Counted from the first letter of the stretch, positions 40,430-50,008 are shown. The stretch: DNA of 64,000 nt from Tetrapisispora phaffii CBS 4417 (GCF_000236905.1 NC_016525.1:620001-684000), one strand, 5' to 3'. Notes: generated by a model from the sequence alone, not told the origin. Numbers and translations are program-made.

Positions 40430-40609
40430 GAGAAAAAATTTTCGACTTTGATGCGTTTAAGCGGGTTGCTACTGGATGTTCACTGTTGTTGTGATTTTGT
40501 TCATGGTACTGCTGCGCGAATATAGTGCATTTGTGAATGTTGTCTCTTTCGACGAAATAAATGATATAAATTTGATGTCACGTGACGGAGTGGCACGTGA
40601 TTGTCGCGT

Positions 40610-40651
40610 GATATCCATGTGACACAAATGCATTTGTGTCACATGGATATC
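40610..40651. repeat. Perfect 42-bp palindrome with no spacer
   Basis: Left arm is G followed by ATATCCATGTGACACAAATG (40610-40630); the right arm 40631-40651 (CATTTGTGTCACATGGATAT then C) is its exact reverse complement with no central spacer. It lies 25-30 bp after two CACGTG E-boxes, between NOP56 and the unassigned gene at 41109. Such long perfect palindromes are rare and normally unstable. Confidence 0.95.
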
Positions 40652-41108
40652 TAGGCTTACATATATAGTCCTCATGACAAACAAGAGATATGATATTAAA
40701 GGATATATAGGTTTTATGTTTGGTACAGGAGCATGATTTATTGTAAGTAGTGTGCATATATTTGCAAGTTGAATGATTTGTGGTCATTTAAGATACCTTG
40801 CTTATCGATTTCTTCAATGACTATCTTTTATCAATTGTGGAGTTTAATGCTGTTGATTACGAATAATTATCAGTTGGAGAATAGTTGAGTACTCATCTAT
40901 CAGGTTCTTGTTTTTTGGTTAATTGATATCTGTCTTAAGTTATTTCACGTATCCTTATTATTGTTGCAAATGACTGGTTTTGAGGTTTTCCAAATTTATG
41001 ATGGTATAAAATGATCTTATCGTATTTAAATATATATAAATATATATCATCTTGAAGATGTAATGGTAAGGTTGTTGAACAATTTCATATATCGCCACTC
41101 TCGTAATA

Positions 41109-41576
41109 ATGTCAAGAACTGTCGAATATGATGATAAGTTGTTGGTTTACTCCGACAGAATGTCAGAAAGGCTTGAAGAGTCGAATCATTATCTGATCAC
41201 AGTATCCTCTTCAGAAGGGTTCAAGTGGAATCAAGATATATTTGCTTCGCAATATCAACAAAGTTACAGGGTAGTGTATGATGGTTATGATGATTCTTAC
41301 GACGATTTGTTAGAGTCGTTCGAAGCAAAACTAAAACAGATTGAAGTTGACGATATCGATGGGGGAACCTGGCCTCCCTATAACCAAGCTGATATAATTG
41401 ACGACTTACTATTTCGATTGCAGAGTCAATTGAGAAGGTCAAGAAGAAAATCAGTACATAGTATAAGTTTTCTGTCAGATTCAAAAACTGGAAATTTTAG
41501 TAAACAAATCCCAGTGCATATCAGTATTGATGAAGAAACAAATGAAGATGATTATTTTAAATGGTTGGCTTCATAG
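41109..41576 (+). CDS. Small acidic protein of unknown function (possible UGX2 positional orthologue)
   Basis: 155 residues, strongly acidic, starting MSRTVEYDDKLLVYSDRMSERLEESN. I do not recognise a domain. Visible features are a Tyr/Asp cluster (VVYDGYDDSYDDLLESFEAKL), a proline-aromatic turn (GGTWPPYN), a basic helical patch (LRRSRRKSVHS, a possible phosphosite/targeting segment) and an acidic end EETNEDDYFKWLAS. No membrane segment or signal peptide. Codon use is ordinary and the frame is closed, so it is likely real. UGX2 (YDL169C) lies between SFA1 and GLT1 in S. cerevisiae and should be on + here; this is the only unassigned + frame of gene size between those two. That is a positional inference, not a sequence match. 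Confidence 0.7.
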   Translation: MSRTVEYDDKLLVYSDRMSERLEESNHYLITVSSSEGFKWNQDIFASQYQQSYRVVYDGYDDSYDDLLESFEAKLKQIEVDDIDGGTWPPYNQADIIDDLLFRLQSQLRRSRRKSVHSISFLSDSKTGNFSKQIPVHISIDEETNEDDYFKWLAS

Positions 41577-41606
41577 ATTTCACAGCTTTATACAGGGATT
41601 AAATAC

Positions 41607-41624
41607 AAAAAAAAAAAAAAAAAA
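41607..41624 (+). repeat. A18 homopolymer
   Basis: Eighteen consecutive A just after the stop of the 41109-41576 gene in the convergent spacer to PWP1. Probably a poly(dA:dT) tract or 3'-end element. Confidence 0.8.
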
Positions 41625-41800
41625 GAAAAAGAATAGCTCAAATCAGAATAAATATTTAAACGTCTATAAACTAATCTACTGAAAATTTATGGAGTTTATT
41701 ATACAATTATATAGCGTTGAATTATGATTTTTAATTAATTGAATTTATGACGGTTTAAAATCTTTCTTTATTTTTGTTTAATAAATATTCTTTAATTTTC

Positions 41801-43549
41801 TTACATGTCGTCTTCCCAATCACCCTCATCGTCTTCACCTTCTCTTTCTTCTTCATCTTCACCTTTATCCTCAATTGTCAAAACAGTATCAGGGTTATCG
41901 TTTTTGATATATTTTCTAGTGATTCTTGAACTTCTGCCATTTTGTTTGGCTTCATCCCTAGCTCTCTTTTGTACACCGTGTAATTCATCATTGAATATTT
42001 TACGAACAGTTCTGTTAGAGAAAACATCCCATAATTTTAGACCACCATTCACACCACCAATAACAATGTTACCGGAAACTTCGATATCTGGAGCAAAAGA
42101 AGATGATAAAACATTACCAACGTCGAAATCACGAGATAAGACCATTCTTGGACCCTTCGAAGTGCTTTCACTAACCGGAAATTTCCATAACTTAAGGGTC
42201 TTTTCACCCATAGCACCAGTGGACATCATACCTGGAATGAAACGGTTGGAGTTCAGCGTAGAAATACCTGCATCATGGGCTTTTAAAGTCCAGACTGGTT
42301 TAGAAGCATCACCATTTCTAACGTCAAATGAGTAAACGTTACCGGCATCAGTACCACATAAGATTATATTTTCATCAGCAAACGTGGCAGTTTCTATATC
42401 TTCTCCACCCATAACTGACCAGTATTTAGACATTTGAGATTCGTCTGAAATTCTTACATCACTCAATGCAACACGTGAGTCATAGCCACTGGTTAATAGA
42501 ATTGAACCATTAGTCCAGTGCCATTCAGAGGATGAAACATTAGTATTGTTGTGGATGGAAGCTAAAGAACGGGCTGCGTCACCGGAATTCAAATCCCATA
42601 TTTTGACGGTGTGATCAGCAGACGTGGATGCTAATACGGAACGGAAATGCTTGTTATGAGATAATGACAGAATGGCATCAGTATGGTGTGTAGTTATATG
42701 TTGTTTTTTACTCTTAGAGTTCTTCTTCTTTTTCTTACCAGTCATACCTAACATAGAGTTTTCCATTGGTTCACCTAAAATCATATCTGGGAAAGCTTTT
42801 TCGGTAATATCTAAATTCCAAATTTCGATATTTGGATCAAAAGTACCAATAGCAGCGAAATTAGCTGGGTCTTCGGAATTAGAACCTGGCCTGTAATTTA
42901 ACCACTCAACACATAATGGGAAGGCTGGTAACATTAAATCATGGTGAACGTACAATGAACTATCACGGACAAAGCCACGAGCCACATCTGGATCGAATTC
43001 GTCACCTTTTTCTGTTGGAATTTCGCTGTCATGGAAACCAGCACCATCATCATAAACATATACATCTAGATATGAGATATCATCTTCAGTTCTAGTAGCC
43101 AATACCATATTATCTGTTGGATACACTTGTAACTCTTCTTTTTCTTCTTTAGTATCTTCTTGTGTTGGTAGAGTGATGTAAGGGTCTTCACCTTCTTCAC
43201 CTTCATAAAATTTAACTTCCTCGTTTGCTAAACCTGGAAATATGGAAACATCTTCACCAGTACCTGATGGTTCTTCATCGTAATGCTCTAAGTCAAATTC
43301 CTTTAAGTTGTCATCTATATCTATTTGATCCTTCAATTTTTCCGAACTTTTAGAACCTTTTTCTTCATCTAGTTCGGTAGCTTCTGTTTCGTCATTATCT
43401 TGTTCGACATCTTCCAGATCAGCTTTGGCATCTTCTAGATTTAACTTAGCTAATTGGTTGATTCTTTCCATTTCTTCATCGTCAAGTTCGTATTGAACTG
43501 GAAATTCAGAGGCAAACCCTCTTGGAACCCAGGATGTAGCGGAGATCAT
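41801..43549 (-). CDS. PWP1: WD40 ribosome biogenesis protein Pwp1
   Basis: 582 residues (S. cerevisiae Pwp1, YLR196W, is 576). The start MISATSWVPRGFASEFPVQYELDDEEMERINQLAKL is characteristic. Acidic low-complexity stretches flank a beta-propeller (~170-535) with repeats such as HTDAILSLSHNKHFRSVLASTSADHTVKIWDLNSG-type (HTDAILSLSH; SADHTVKIWDL) and MMSTGAMGEKTLKLWKF. The C-terminus is acidic (GEDEEEREGEDDEGDWEDDM). Pwp1 acts with Nop12 in early 25S/5.8S pre-rRNA processing. It is divergent from NMT1 as YLR196W/YLR195C, with RRPE and PAC-core repeats between. Confidence 0.96.
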   Translation of the reverse strand: MISATSWVPRGFASEFPVQYELDDEEMERINQLAKLNLEDAKADLEDVEQDNDETEATELDEEKGSKSSEKLKDQIDIDDNLKEFDLEHYDEEPSGTGEDVSIFPGLANEEVKFYEGEEGEDPYITLPTQEDTKEEKEELQVYPTDNMVLATRTEDDISYLDVYVYDDGAGFHDSEIPTEKGDEFDPDVARGFVRDSSLYVHHDLMLPAFPLCVEWLNYRPGSNSEDPANFAAIGTFDPNIEIWNLDITEKAFPDMILGEPMENSMLGMTGKKKKKNSKSKKQHITTHHTDAILSLSHNKHFRSVLASTSADHTVKIWDLNSGDAARSLASIHNNTNVSSSEWHWTNGSILLTSGYDSRVALSDVRISDESQMSKYWSVMGGEDIETATFADENIILCGTDAGNVYSFDVRNGDASKPVWTLKAHDAGISTLNSNRFIPGMMSTGAMGEKTLKLWKFPVSESTSKGPRMVLSRDFDVGNVLSSSFAPDIEVSGNIVIGGVNGGLKLWDVFSNRTVRKIFNDELHGVQKRARDEAKQNGRSSRITRKYIKNDNPDTVLTIEDKGEDEEEREGEDDEGDWEDDM

Positions 43550-43913
43550 TTAGTATATGTTTAATCGGTGTTCTTATTCAAAGATTATATAAGTAGTATA
43601 ATAATTCAAATTTAAGTGACAGAAAAACTACAAGTAAAGTCATATTAATGTTTAAATCTTACTTCATCGAATCTCATCTCATCTCATCTCAAACATAGTC
43701 AAAATCTGAATATCAAAAATTTTTCAAACATTTTCGTGGAATATGATAGAGGAAATGAAACGAAGATTGTAATCAATGGGAAATATATAAGCTATTATAT
43801 CAGCTTGAGAACTGAATAATGAAGAATATTTTAGAATTATTTATGATAATTTAACCATTAATTGACTTAACATTATCACAACAACAACTTGATTAATTAA
43901 ATTCAGATACATC
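43550..43913. promoter_or_regulatory. Divergent promoter PWP1 / NMT1 with PAC-core repeat and RRPE
   Basis: Four tandem ATCTC units (43671-43690) carry the PAC core GATGAG three times on the - strand. RRPE AAATTTTTCA (TGAAAAATTT on -) lies at 43717-43726. Both are 120-180 bp from the PWP1 start, fitting its ribosome-biogenesis role. Confidence 0.65.
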
Positions 43914-45299
43914 ATGGAAAGAAAATTAAATCCAGAGACTGATAAGAAGAAAATAGAAGATGTCTTAAGGTTATTAAAACTGAACGATGTTGATTTATCA
44001 AAGTTATCTGAACAGCAAAGGAAAGAGATGAAAGATCACAAATTTTGGAAGACTCAGCCTGTACCTTCTTTTGATGAAAAAATTGAGGAGGAAGGACCTA
44101 TTCATTCAGATAAAACTCCAGACGATATTCCAAATGAACCATTGCCAATGTTGCCTGATTTTGAATGGTGTACTGTTGATATTGAAGATGAAGGTCAATT
44201 AGAAAATGTTTTTGTATTATTGAATGAAAATTATGTGGAAGATCGTGATGCTGAATTTAGATTTAACTACACAAAAGACTTTTTCAAATGGGCCCTAAAA
44301 TGTCCAGGTTGGAAACCAGAATGGAATGTTGGTGTTCGTGTTAAGAGTACAGGCAAATTAGTATCATTCATATCAGCTATTCCTGTTGATTTACGAGTGA
44401 GATCAAAGTTTTTGAAGAGTGTTGAAATCAATTTCTTATGCATTCATAAGCAGTTGAGATCAAAAAGATTGGCACCAGTTTTGATCAAAGAAATAACTAG
44501 AAGAGTTAATAAAGAAAACATATGGCATGCGCTATATACAGCAGGCACCGTTTTACCATCGCCAATTTCTACATGTAGATATACACATCGTCCTTTGAAC
44601 TGGTCTAAGCTATGTGAAGTTGGCTTTACCGCCTTACCGGAAGGTAAGACCAACCCACAAATGGTTGCTCAATATACATTACCAAAAGGTCCTTTAATGA
44701 AAGGATTCCGTCCATTGGAATTGAAAGACATTGATGAAACATTAAGCTTGTTTAATAGGTACCAAGAAAGATTTGATTTGGTACAACTATTTTCAAAAGA
44801 AGAATTTAAGCATTGGTTCTTGGGATCTACGGATTCAAAAGTATCTACCGAAAGTGAAGTCATCTATTCTTATGTCGTTGAAAATGAAAATGGTAAGATA
44901 GTTGATTTCGTATCATTTTATTCATTACCATTTACCATTCTGAACAATGCAGTCTATAAAAACTTGGGAATAGGTTATCTATTTTACTACGCATCTGATG
45001 CAGACTTTACATACACAGACAGATTGAACCCAGAGGCTAGTGAAAAATTAAAGAAAAGATTAAATTCTTTAGTTAAAGATGTATTAATTATTGCTAAAAG
45101 CAATAAGATGGATGTCTTCAATGCATTGACTTCACAAGATAATTCATTATTTTTAGATGACTTGAAGTTTGGTCCAGGTGATGGTTTCTTAAATTTTTAC
45201 TTATTCAATTATAGAGCATTCCCAGTACATGGAGGTATAACTGAAACCAAGAAGTATGATGTTGAAAAACGTAGTGATGTCGGTATTGTAATGCTATGA
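43914..45299 (+). CDS. NMT1: Glycylpeptide N-tetradecanoyltransferase (N-myristoyltransferase)
   Basis: 461 residues (S. cerevisiae Nmt1, YLR195C, is 455). It transfers myristate from CoA to N-terminal glycine of proteins such as Arf1, Gpa2 and Vps15. Signatures are EFRFNYTKDFFKWALKCPGW, VEINFLCIHKQLRSKRLAPVLIKEITRR (family signature with the acyl-CoA loop) and, at the C-terminus, DVGIVML, whose terminal Leu carboxylate is the catalytic base in this family. Two tandem GNAT-like folds fill ~90-460. Cytosolic and essential in S. cerevisiae. The gene is divergent from PWP1 and followed by NCW2 and UPS1 as in YLR195C-193C. Confidence 0.97.
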   Translation: MERKLNPETDKKKIEDVLRLLKLNDVDLSKLSEQQRKEMKDHKFWKTQPVPSFDEKIEEEGPIHSDKTPDDIPNEPLPMLPDFEWCTVDIEDEGQLENVFVLLNENYVEDRDAEFRFNYTKDFFKWALKCPGWKPEWNVGVRVKSTGKLVSFISAIPVDLRVRSKFLKSVEINFLCIHKQLRSKRLAPVLIKEITRRVNKENIWHALYTAGTVLPSPISTCRYTHRPLNWSKLCEVGFTALPEGKTNPQMVAQYTLPKGPLMKGFRPLELKDIDETLSLFNRYQERFDLVQLFSKEEFKHWFLGSTDSKVSTESEVIYSYVVENENGKIVDFVSFYSLPFTILNNAVYKNLGIGYLFYYASDADFTYTDRLNPEASEKLKKRLNSLVKDVLIIAKSNKMDVFNALTSQDNSLFLDDLKFGPGDGFLNFYLFNYRAFPVHGGITETKKYDVEKRSDVGIVML

Positions 45300-46208
45300 T
45301 TAATGTATGTAGGTATAAGTTTCGTCCCGTATTGTATAATTTAGAATAAAAATAGCCTGACCACCTTATCTTTTCAGCCACTTTGGTTTTGTTTTGTAAG
45401 CTCAACTGGCTATATAATTAACCGTTTAGGTTAAACTAAAAGGTTTTGCTTTTATTAAGAAACTTTGTATTCTAAAAATAATTACCAAGGCGGCTTAAAT
45501 TTTCCAATTCCCAACTAATATATTTGATAATTTTATTCACATTAAAATTGAAATTTACCCAACTAAAATGTATATAGTTTCTTTCATCTCTTGGAATATC
45601 ACTAGTCTATTATTAGCTTGGTAATATGAACCCTGCCTGTTTAATTTAATTCATTTTCGAAAGGCTTGACCGCGCCTCTTTCTGGTAAAAGCGATGGCTG
45701 GTACTGCGCGTTTATGCCAGCAGTGAAAAATGTCATTCCAGCGTTTCATTAACATAATGGTATTTTGAATGTGAAAATGTGGATAGTGGTGACAGGGAAC
45801 TAATGTGTCGTCTGGGAAAACTTCCATAATAAATTATTAAATAATAAAAGGCTTGGCTATTGGAAATTATCACATCTATTTCTCGATCTGTTGAACTAGT
45901 TTACATAGAAGATTAAGAAGAACCCGAGAGAACGATGAGTTAATAATGTGAAACTATGCTCTTTGATGAGTTTGAATTGCTTTCACACTCTTGAATGAAT
46001 TAAATAAATAGACTGGTCTTAATTAAATGATTAAATTCTTTGAAATCACATATTTAGTCAATATTTTTTAATATAAATAGTGGGATATATTTTATTTATT
46101 TGAAATCAATCCTATGGTTTTAAATTATTTTTCTATATTATATATATCCTAAAAAGAACATCAAACAAACAAACAAGTCGACCTTTTAACCCTTACAAAT
46201 CAATTACA
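45300..46208. promoter_or_regulatory. Intergenic NMT1-NCW2-like
   Basis: About 900 bp, mostly AT-rich, with a locally GC-richer block at 45660-45730. A TATA-like TATATTATATATATC lies at about 46134-46148, some 60 bp before the NCW2-like start, and the leader is rich in CAAACAAACAAAC. Long upstream space is usual for cell-wall protein genes. Confidence 0.5.
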
Positions 46209-47081
46209 ATGAAATTTTCCACATCTGCTTTATTATTAACCAACACCGTTGCTATTGCTTCCGCGTATGAGAATTTAGTAGCTGTCTCCAACGTTGAAGG
46301 TACTGCTGCTGCCCAAACCGCTGCTACCCAAGCAGCTGCTGTTGATGGCCAATACTCATCTTTAGTTGCTGTTTCTAATGTTGAAGGTCCTTTAACTACA
46401 GTTACTGCTGCTCAAACATCTTTAGTTGCTGTCTCAAACGTTGAAGGTGTTTCTTCGACTGCTGATGCTTCCGCTCAAGAATATGCTGTTGAACCAAGTA
46501 CTACTGTCACAACTACCGATTACCTAGGTAGAACCACCACTGAAGTTTTATGGTATCTACCAGAAACTTCCGTTGCCGTTGCCTCTGCTGTATCTGGTGC
46601 TGAAACTATTTCTTCAGCTGCTAACACTGACGCTGTCGTCAAATCTGTCAAATCTGCCGAAACCGAAAAAGCTACATCCAGCCAAATCGCTGCCTCTAAC
46701 AATGCTGAAGCTTTAACCAGTTCTATTAGAAACTGGGATGAAGCTCTAACTACTGTTACCGCTACTAACTCTGACGGTGTTGTCTACACTTCCAAGATCT
46801 GGTGGTTACCATCTACTTCTGAAACCGAAGCCACTGCCTCCAACGATGAAGATGCCGAATACACCACCTCTTACTCCAAGTACGAAACTACTTACACTTC
46901 TACCTCCGAAAGTGAATTAGAAACTATCACAACTACCTTTTCCACTGCCATCGTAATGAGGGTTGCCTCTACAAACTCCACTGCTTCCGTTCACTCTAAC
47001 GCCACCAATGGTGCTTTCAAGAACGAATATGGTTTCGGTGCAGGTGCAGGTATGGTCGCTTTAGCTGCATTCTTATTATAG
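46209..47081 (+). CDS. NCW2: GPI-anchored Ser/Thr-rich cell-wall protein, NCW2-like
   Basis: 290 residues. A signal peptide (MKFSTSALLLTNTVAIASA, 1-19) and a C-terminal GPI signal (NATNGAFKNEYGFGAGAGMVALAAFLL-type hydrophobic tail, with a probable omega Asn/Gly) bracket a Ser/Thr/Ala-rich body. Three copies of LVAVSNVEG lie at ~22-30, ~56-64 and ~77-85. Two related units (TTDYLGRTTTEVLWYLP and TNSDGVVYTSKIWWLP) suggest an internal duplication around a W-x-LP motif. Codon use is strongly biased, so expression should be high. Ncw2 (YLR194C, 254 residues) lies between NMT1 and UPS1 in S. cerevisiae; the name rests mainly on that position and architecture. It would be a structural wall mannoprotein. 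Confidence 0.75.
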   Translation: MKFSTSALLLTNTVAIASAYENLVAVSNVEGTAAAQTAATQAAAVDGQYSSLVAVSNVEGPLTTVTAAQTSLVAVSNVEGVSSTADASAQEYAVEPSTTVTTTDYLGRTTTEVLWYLPETSVAVASAVSGAETISSAANTDAVVKSVKSAETEKATSSQIAASNNAEALTSSIRNWDEALTTVTATNSDGVVYTSKIWWLPSTSETEATASNDEDAEYTTSYSKYETTYTSTSESELETITTTFSTAIVMRVASTNSTASVHSNATNGAFKNEYGFGAGAGMVALAAFLL

Positions 47082-47878
47082 ATGTTCTGTGATTTCAAAG
47101 TAACTAGTTTTACTAAGTTCAAAAGAGCATAACACAACCATAATAAATTTCCAGCATGCTGTTACACATGAGTTCAATGGCAGGTATTTCCACATCTCAA
47201 AAGTATCAGACATTTTTTCAAGCATATAAAATAAATGTATAGACATCTCATATATAAAATAATAAAAGAATTCAAATATAACTAGCGTTACTAAACAGTT
47301 CGTCAAGGAACTGAAAGAGAGAGAGCTCTAAGTTATCGGTGATCTTCCTGCCTTTCAAAGGGAAATGGATAGATCGATTGCTTATAATTAGTGACTTGAA
47401 ATCTATAGTCCAGATACACAAGAGAGAGAAACATTGTTATCTTTCCATGGGTTCCATTAGTTTGACATCAATTGTATATATGTATATAGGAAACTGGTTT
47501 TCAAGCAACCCCAACTCCACTTAGCAGGTCATCATCATCAATTTTCTTAATGCCTTTGGTGTCGACCAAGATATGAATAGAACTATAAAAAAAATGACTT
47601 GGATTTTATACCAATGCAGCGTAGGAAGAGAACGGAGATTTGACCCGTAATCTCTTCCCCGGGCCATTAAGCTTCCTGAAACAAAAATTGAAAATATCTA
47701 AAAAAACAGGATTCTACTATGTGCAACAACTGCGAAAAACGTATATATAGATATGAATATAAATGAATTGAAAAGAATACGTTTATTTTTCATGATTCTG
47801 GTGGTTGTTTTAAATCAAAAGCAGAAATAAGCTACTGCCATTATTTAAGTACGTAACTATCATTTTCCAGAGTCAAGA
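47082..47878. other. Intergenic NCW2-like to UPS1
   Basis: About 800 bp. Mainly AT-rich; a small GC patch CCCCGGGCC lies at about 47658-47666. A TATA-like GTATATATAG at 47741-47750 precedes UPS1 by about 130 bp. No gene is supported. Confidence 0.5.
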
Positions 47879-48400
47879 ATGGTACTTTGGCACAAGAACA
47901 CACATATATTTCCTAATGATTTTACCTCTGTATCTCTAGCATTTTTTAACAGATACCCAAATCCATATGCATCCCACGTTCTGTCTATCGACACTCTAGA
48001 GAGACGGATCGACTCTGATGGTAATCTACATACAGTGAGATTGATAAAGAAGAAAGGTAAGCTTCCTCGCTGGGTGAGACCTTTGTTGAATAACATATCC
48101 GATTCATGGATCGTTGAGTTCTCAGTAGTAGATCCTCGATTGAATATCTTGAAGACATACACAAAGAACCTGGACCATACTCGTATTATTAAGGTTGAAG
48201 AGTTCACCGACTATCAATATGACAAAGCCAACGAGTACACATCTGTAAATAGCATGGTTAAGTTTTCTAGTGGATTTAGACTAGGGATTAAGAACAAGAT
48301 CGAAAATTGGTCATTAAATAAATTCAACGAAAATATCATCAATAGTAGACGGGGAATGTCCTTCGTTATGAAGAAGATCAAGGAACGCACGCTGGAATGA
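47879..48400 (+). CDS. UPS1: Mitochondrial intermembrane-space phosphatidic acid transfer protein Ups1
   Basis: 173 residues (S. cerevisiae Ups1, YLR193C, is 175). A PRELI/MSF1 domain fills the protein. Close matches are HKNTHIFPNDFTSVSLAFFNRYPNPYASHVLSIDTLERR, KKGKLPRWVRPLLN, YTKNLDHTRIIKVEEFTDYQ and VKFSSGFRLGIKNKIENWSLNKFNEN. With Mdm35, Ups1 carries phosphatidic acid from the outer to the inner mitochondrial membrane for cardiolipin synthesis. No presequence is expected. The next S. cerevisiae gene, HCR1, is missing; GLT1 follows instead. Confidence 0.96.
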   Translation: MVLWHKNTHIFPNDFTSVSLAFFNRYPNPYASHVLSIDTLERRIDSDGNLHTVRLIKKKGKLPRWVRPLLNNISDSWIVEFSVVDPRLNILKTYTKNLDHTRIIKVEEFTDYQYDKANEYTSVNSMVKFSSGFRLGIKNKIENWSLNKFNENIINSRRGMSFVMKKIKERTLE

Positions 48401-50008
48401 AGAAGTGTGAAAAAACAAAGCACGTGGTAGGGATTCCTCTGGTCAGCGCAAATCGAATATCATGAAATCATGTCTATATACAATAAATATACTATTTACA
48501 ATTAATACAATAGAATATAAGTCACAAGTGCTTAATTTAATTTATTCTTTTCAGAGACTTTATTTAACATTTACCTTTGCGACTTCAGCTACGCCGTATT
48601 TTTCTTTCGATTACCAAAACATAAATTTACAATACATAAAAAAACAGAAAAAATATTACCTTAATTAAACCTGACTTAACAAAACTTGAATTAACCTAAG
48701 ATAAGATATAACAAATTCCAATTGTGCCATCGAATAGAGTTGTAATCAGCTGAACTGTCATACGTACGTATATATATATATATATGTATTTACTGACACA
48801 GATTATCACTGTCATTTCGCTGTCGTCATCACACTGCGACGAAAGAAACCTCTTCACAAACAAACACATCACATGATCGCTATGTACCCTGTGACGGTCT
48901 GCACTGTTTCCCCCTCTTTCCCCTCCCAGACGGAAATTAAAACAAATCACTAACCAATGAAACACTCACCCACTAGTAAATTAGCAGACATTCGCAAATG
49001 TACTATCTCAGAAAAATGAAACAGTTCGGACGAAAAACATCATTTGCACTCCGTTCCATAGATACATATATATATCTATGCACACATTTAGTCACTCAGA
49101 GATCATTCATTACGTTCAACGATAATCTTAAGCGTGTGATTCAAATTGAAATTCTTTGTGTTTTTGTGTTTTTGTGTCTTTATGAGGTTATGAGGGGCCG
49201 GAAGCAAAGAGAACAAGAGGATCCGATAGTAGATTAGTGACTTTGTGCTATCGAGGTCGGAGAAACAGCCGTGGAAGCGCCTAACATTACCGATTTCGAA
49301 AACAAGTGTGCGTGCGACCGTGCGGGCGTTTTATACAAATCATATTTTCTTATCTCGTTTCTTTATTTTGTACAAAAGCAGTCACACGAACTCGTGCAGC
49401 CTTGAGATCAATTCAATGCTCACTTCATGGTGAATCGATGTTTAATATTTTGTGACCATACAAACGCTAATAGTGAAGATGTATAACAATACACACATTT
49501 GCTAATGGTTACAGTCAAAGGTTAAATGATAATATTTGAATGCAGACTTGTAGAGTATATATTTATATATATATATATATATATCTGTGTATTTCGTGGA
49601 CTCGCTTGCATCTTCTGATGCCCACTTGCAATGGCTTGGACAATAAACGTTTGCTCATAACGTAGACAGGAATAGATAGTAGATTATCTGTAGACCCAAC
49701 TAAATTTTGTATATTACCCGGTTATAGTTGTTTTATTTTGCTTATTTTTAATTTTCTAAAAGTGAAAAGCCGAGCATTTTGTAAAAAAAAATAAAACAAA
49801 AATTTAATATATATATATATACGTTGGAAAGATACAAATAAAAAAATATTAATAAAAATACCATCGGCGGCTAATATTATTCAATACCTATCTCCTGTTC
49901 TTTATTCCTAATTTTTATTTTATTCTGTCCTTAAAAAACAAATAAAGAAAGTGATCATATTTCTAAATTTATTTTTCTGGTATCCATTATAATAGAAGCT
50001 ATCTTTTT
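48401..50008. promoter_or_regulatory. Long GLT1 upstream region
   Basis: About 1.6 kb. It holds (AT)n tracts at about 48768-48784, 49564-49584 and 49805-49820, and a TTTGTG repeat at about 49156-49182. GATAAG-type (GATA-factor) motifs lie at 48700-48705 and, reversed, CTTATC at 49349-49354; GLT1 is nitrogen-regulated in S. cerevisiae, but these short motifs are weak evidence. No exact Gcn4 site TGACTCA was seen. UGA3 and HCR1, expected near here, are absent; an 89-codon - frame at 48696-48965 looks spurious. Confidence 0.5.

Larger units (their letters stand above)
40071..41108. promoter_or_regulatory. Divergent region upstream of NOP56: RRPE, PAC, E-boxes and a palindrome
   Basis: About 1 kb. 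On the NOP56 side there is a perfect PAC (ATCTCATCGC at 40404-40413, reverse complement GCGATGAGAT) with RRPE TGAAAAATTT at 40420-40429 and another A/T-rich RRPE-like run at 40388-40400. Further out are two CACGTG E-boxes (TCACGTGA 40578-40585; CACGTG 40594-40599) and the 42-bp palindrome. No gene is supported. Confidence 0.65.

Noticed and set aside
41805..42335. 176-codon + ORF antisense to PWP1
   Set aside because: Wholly inside the conserved PWP1 coding region; Ser-rich start is the complement of the acidic tail codons.
48696..48965. 89-codon - ORF in the GLT1 upstream spacer
   Set aside because: Includes an (AT)n tract read as YIYIYIY; no domain and no resemblance to Hcr1 or Uga3.
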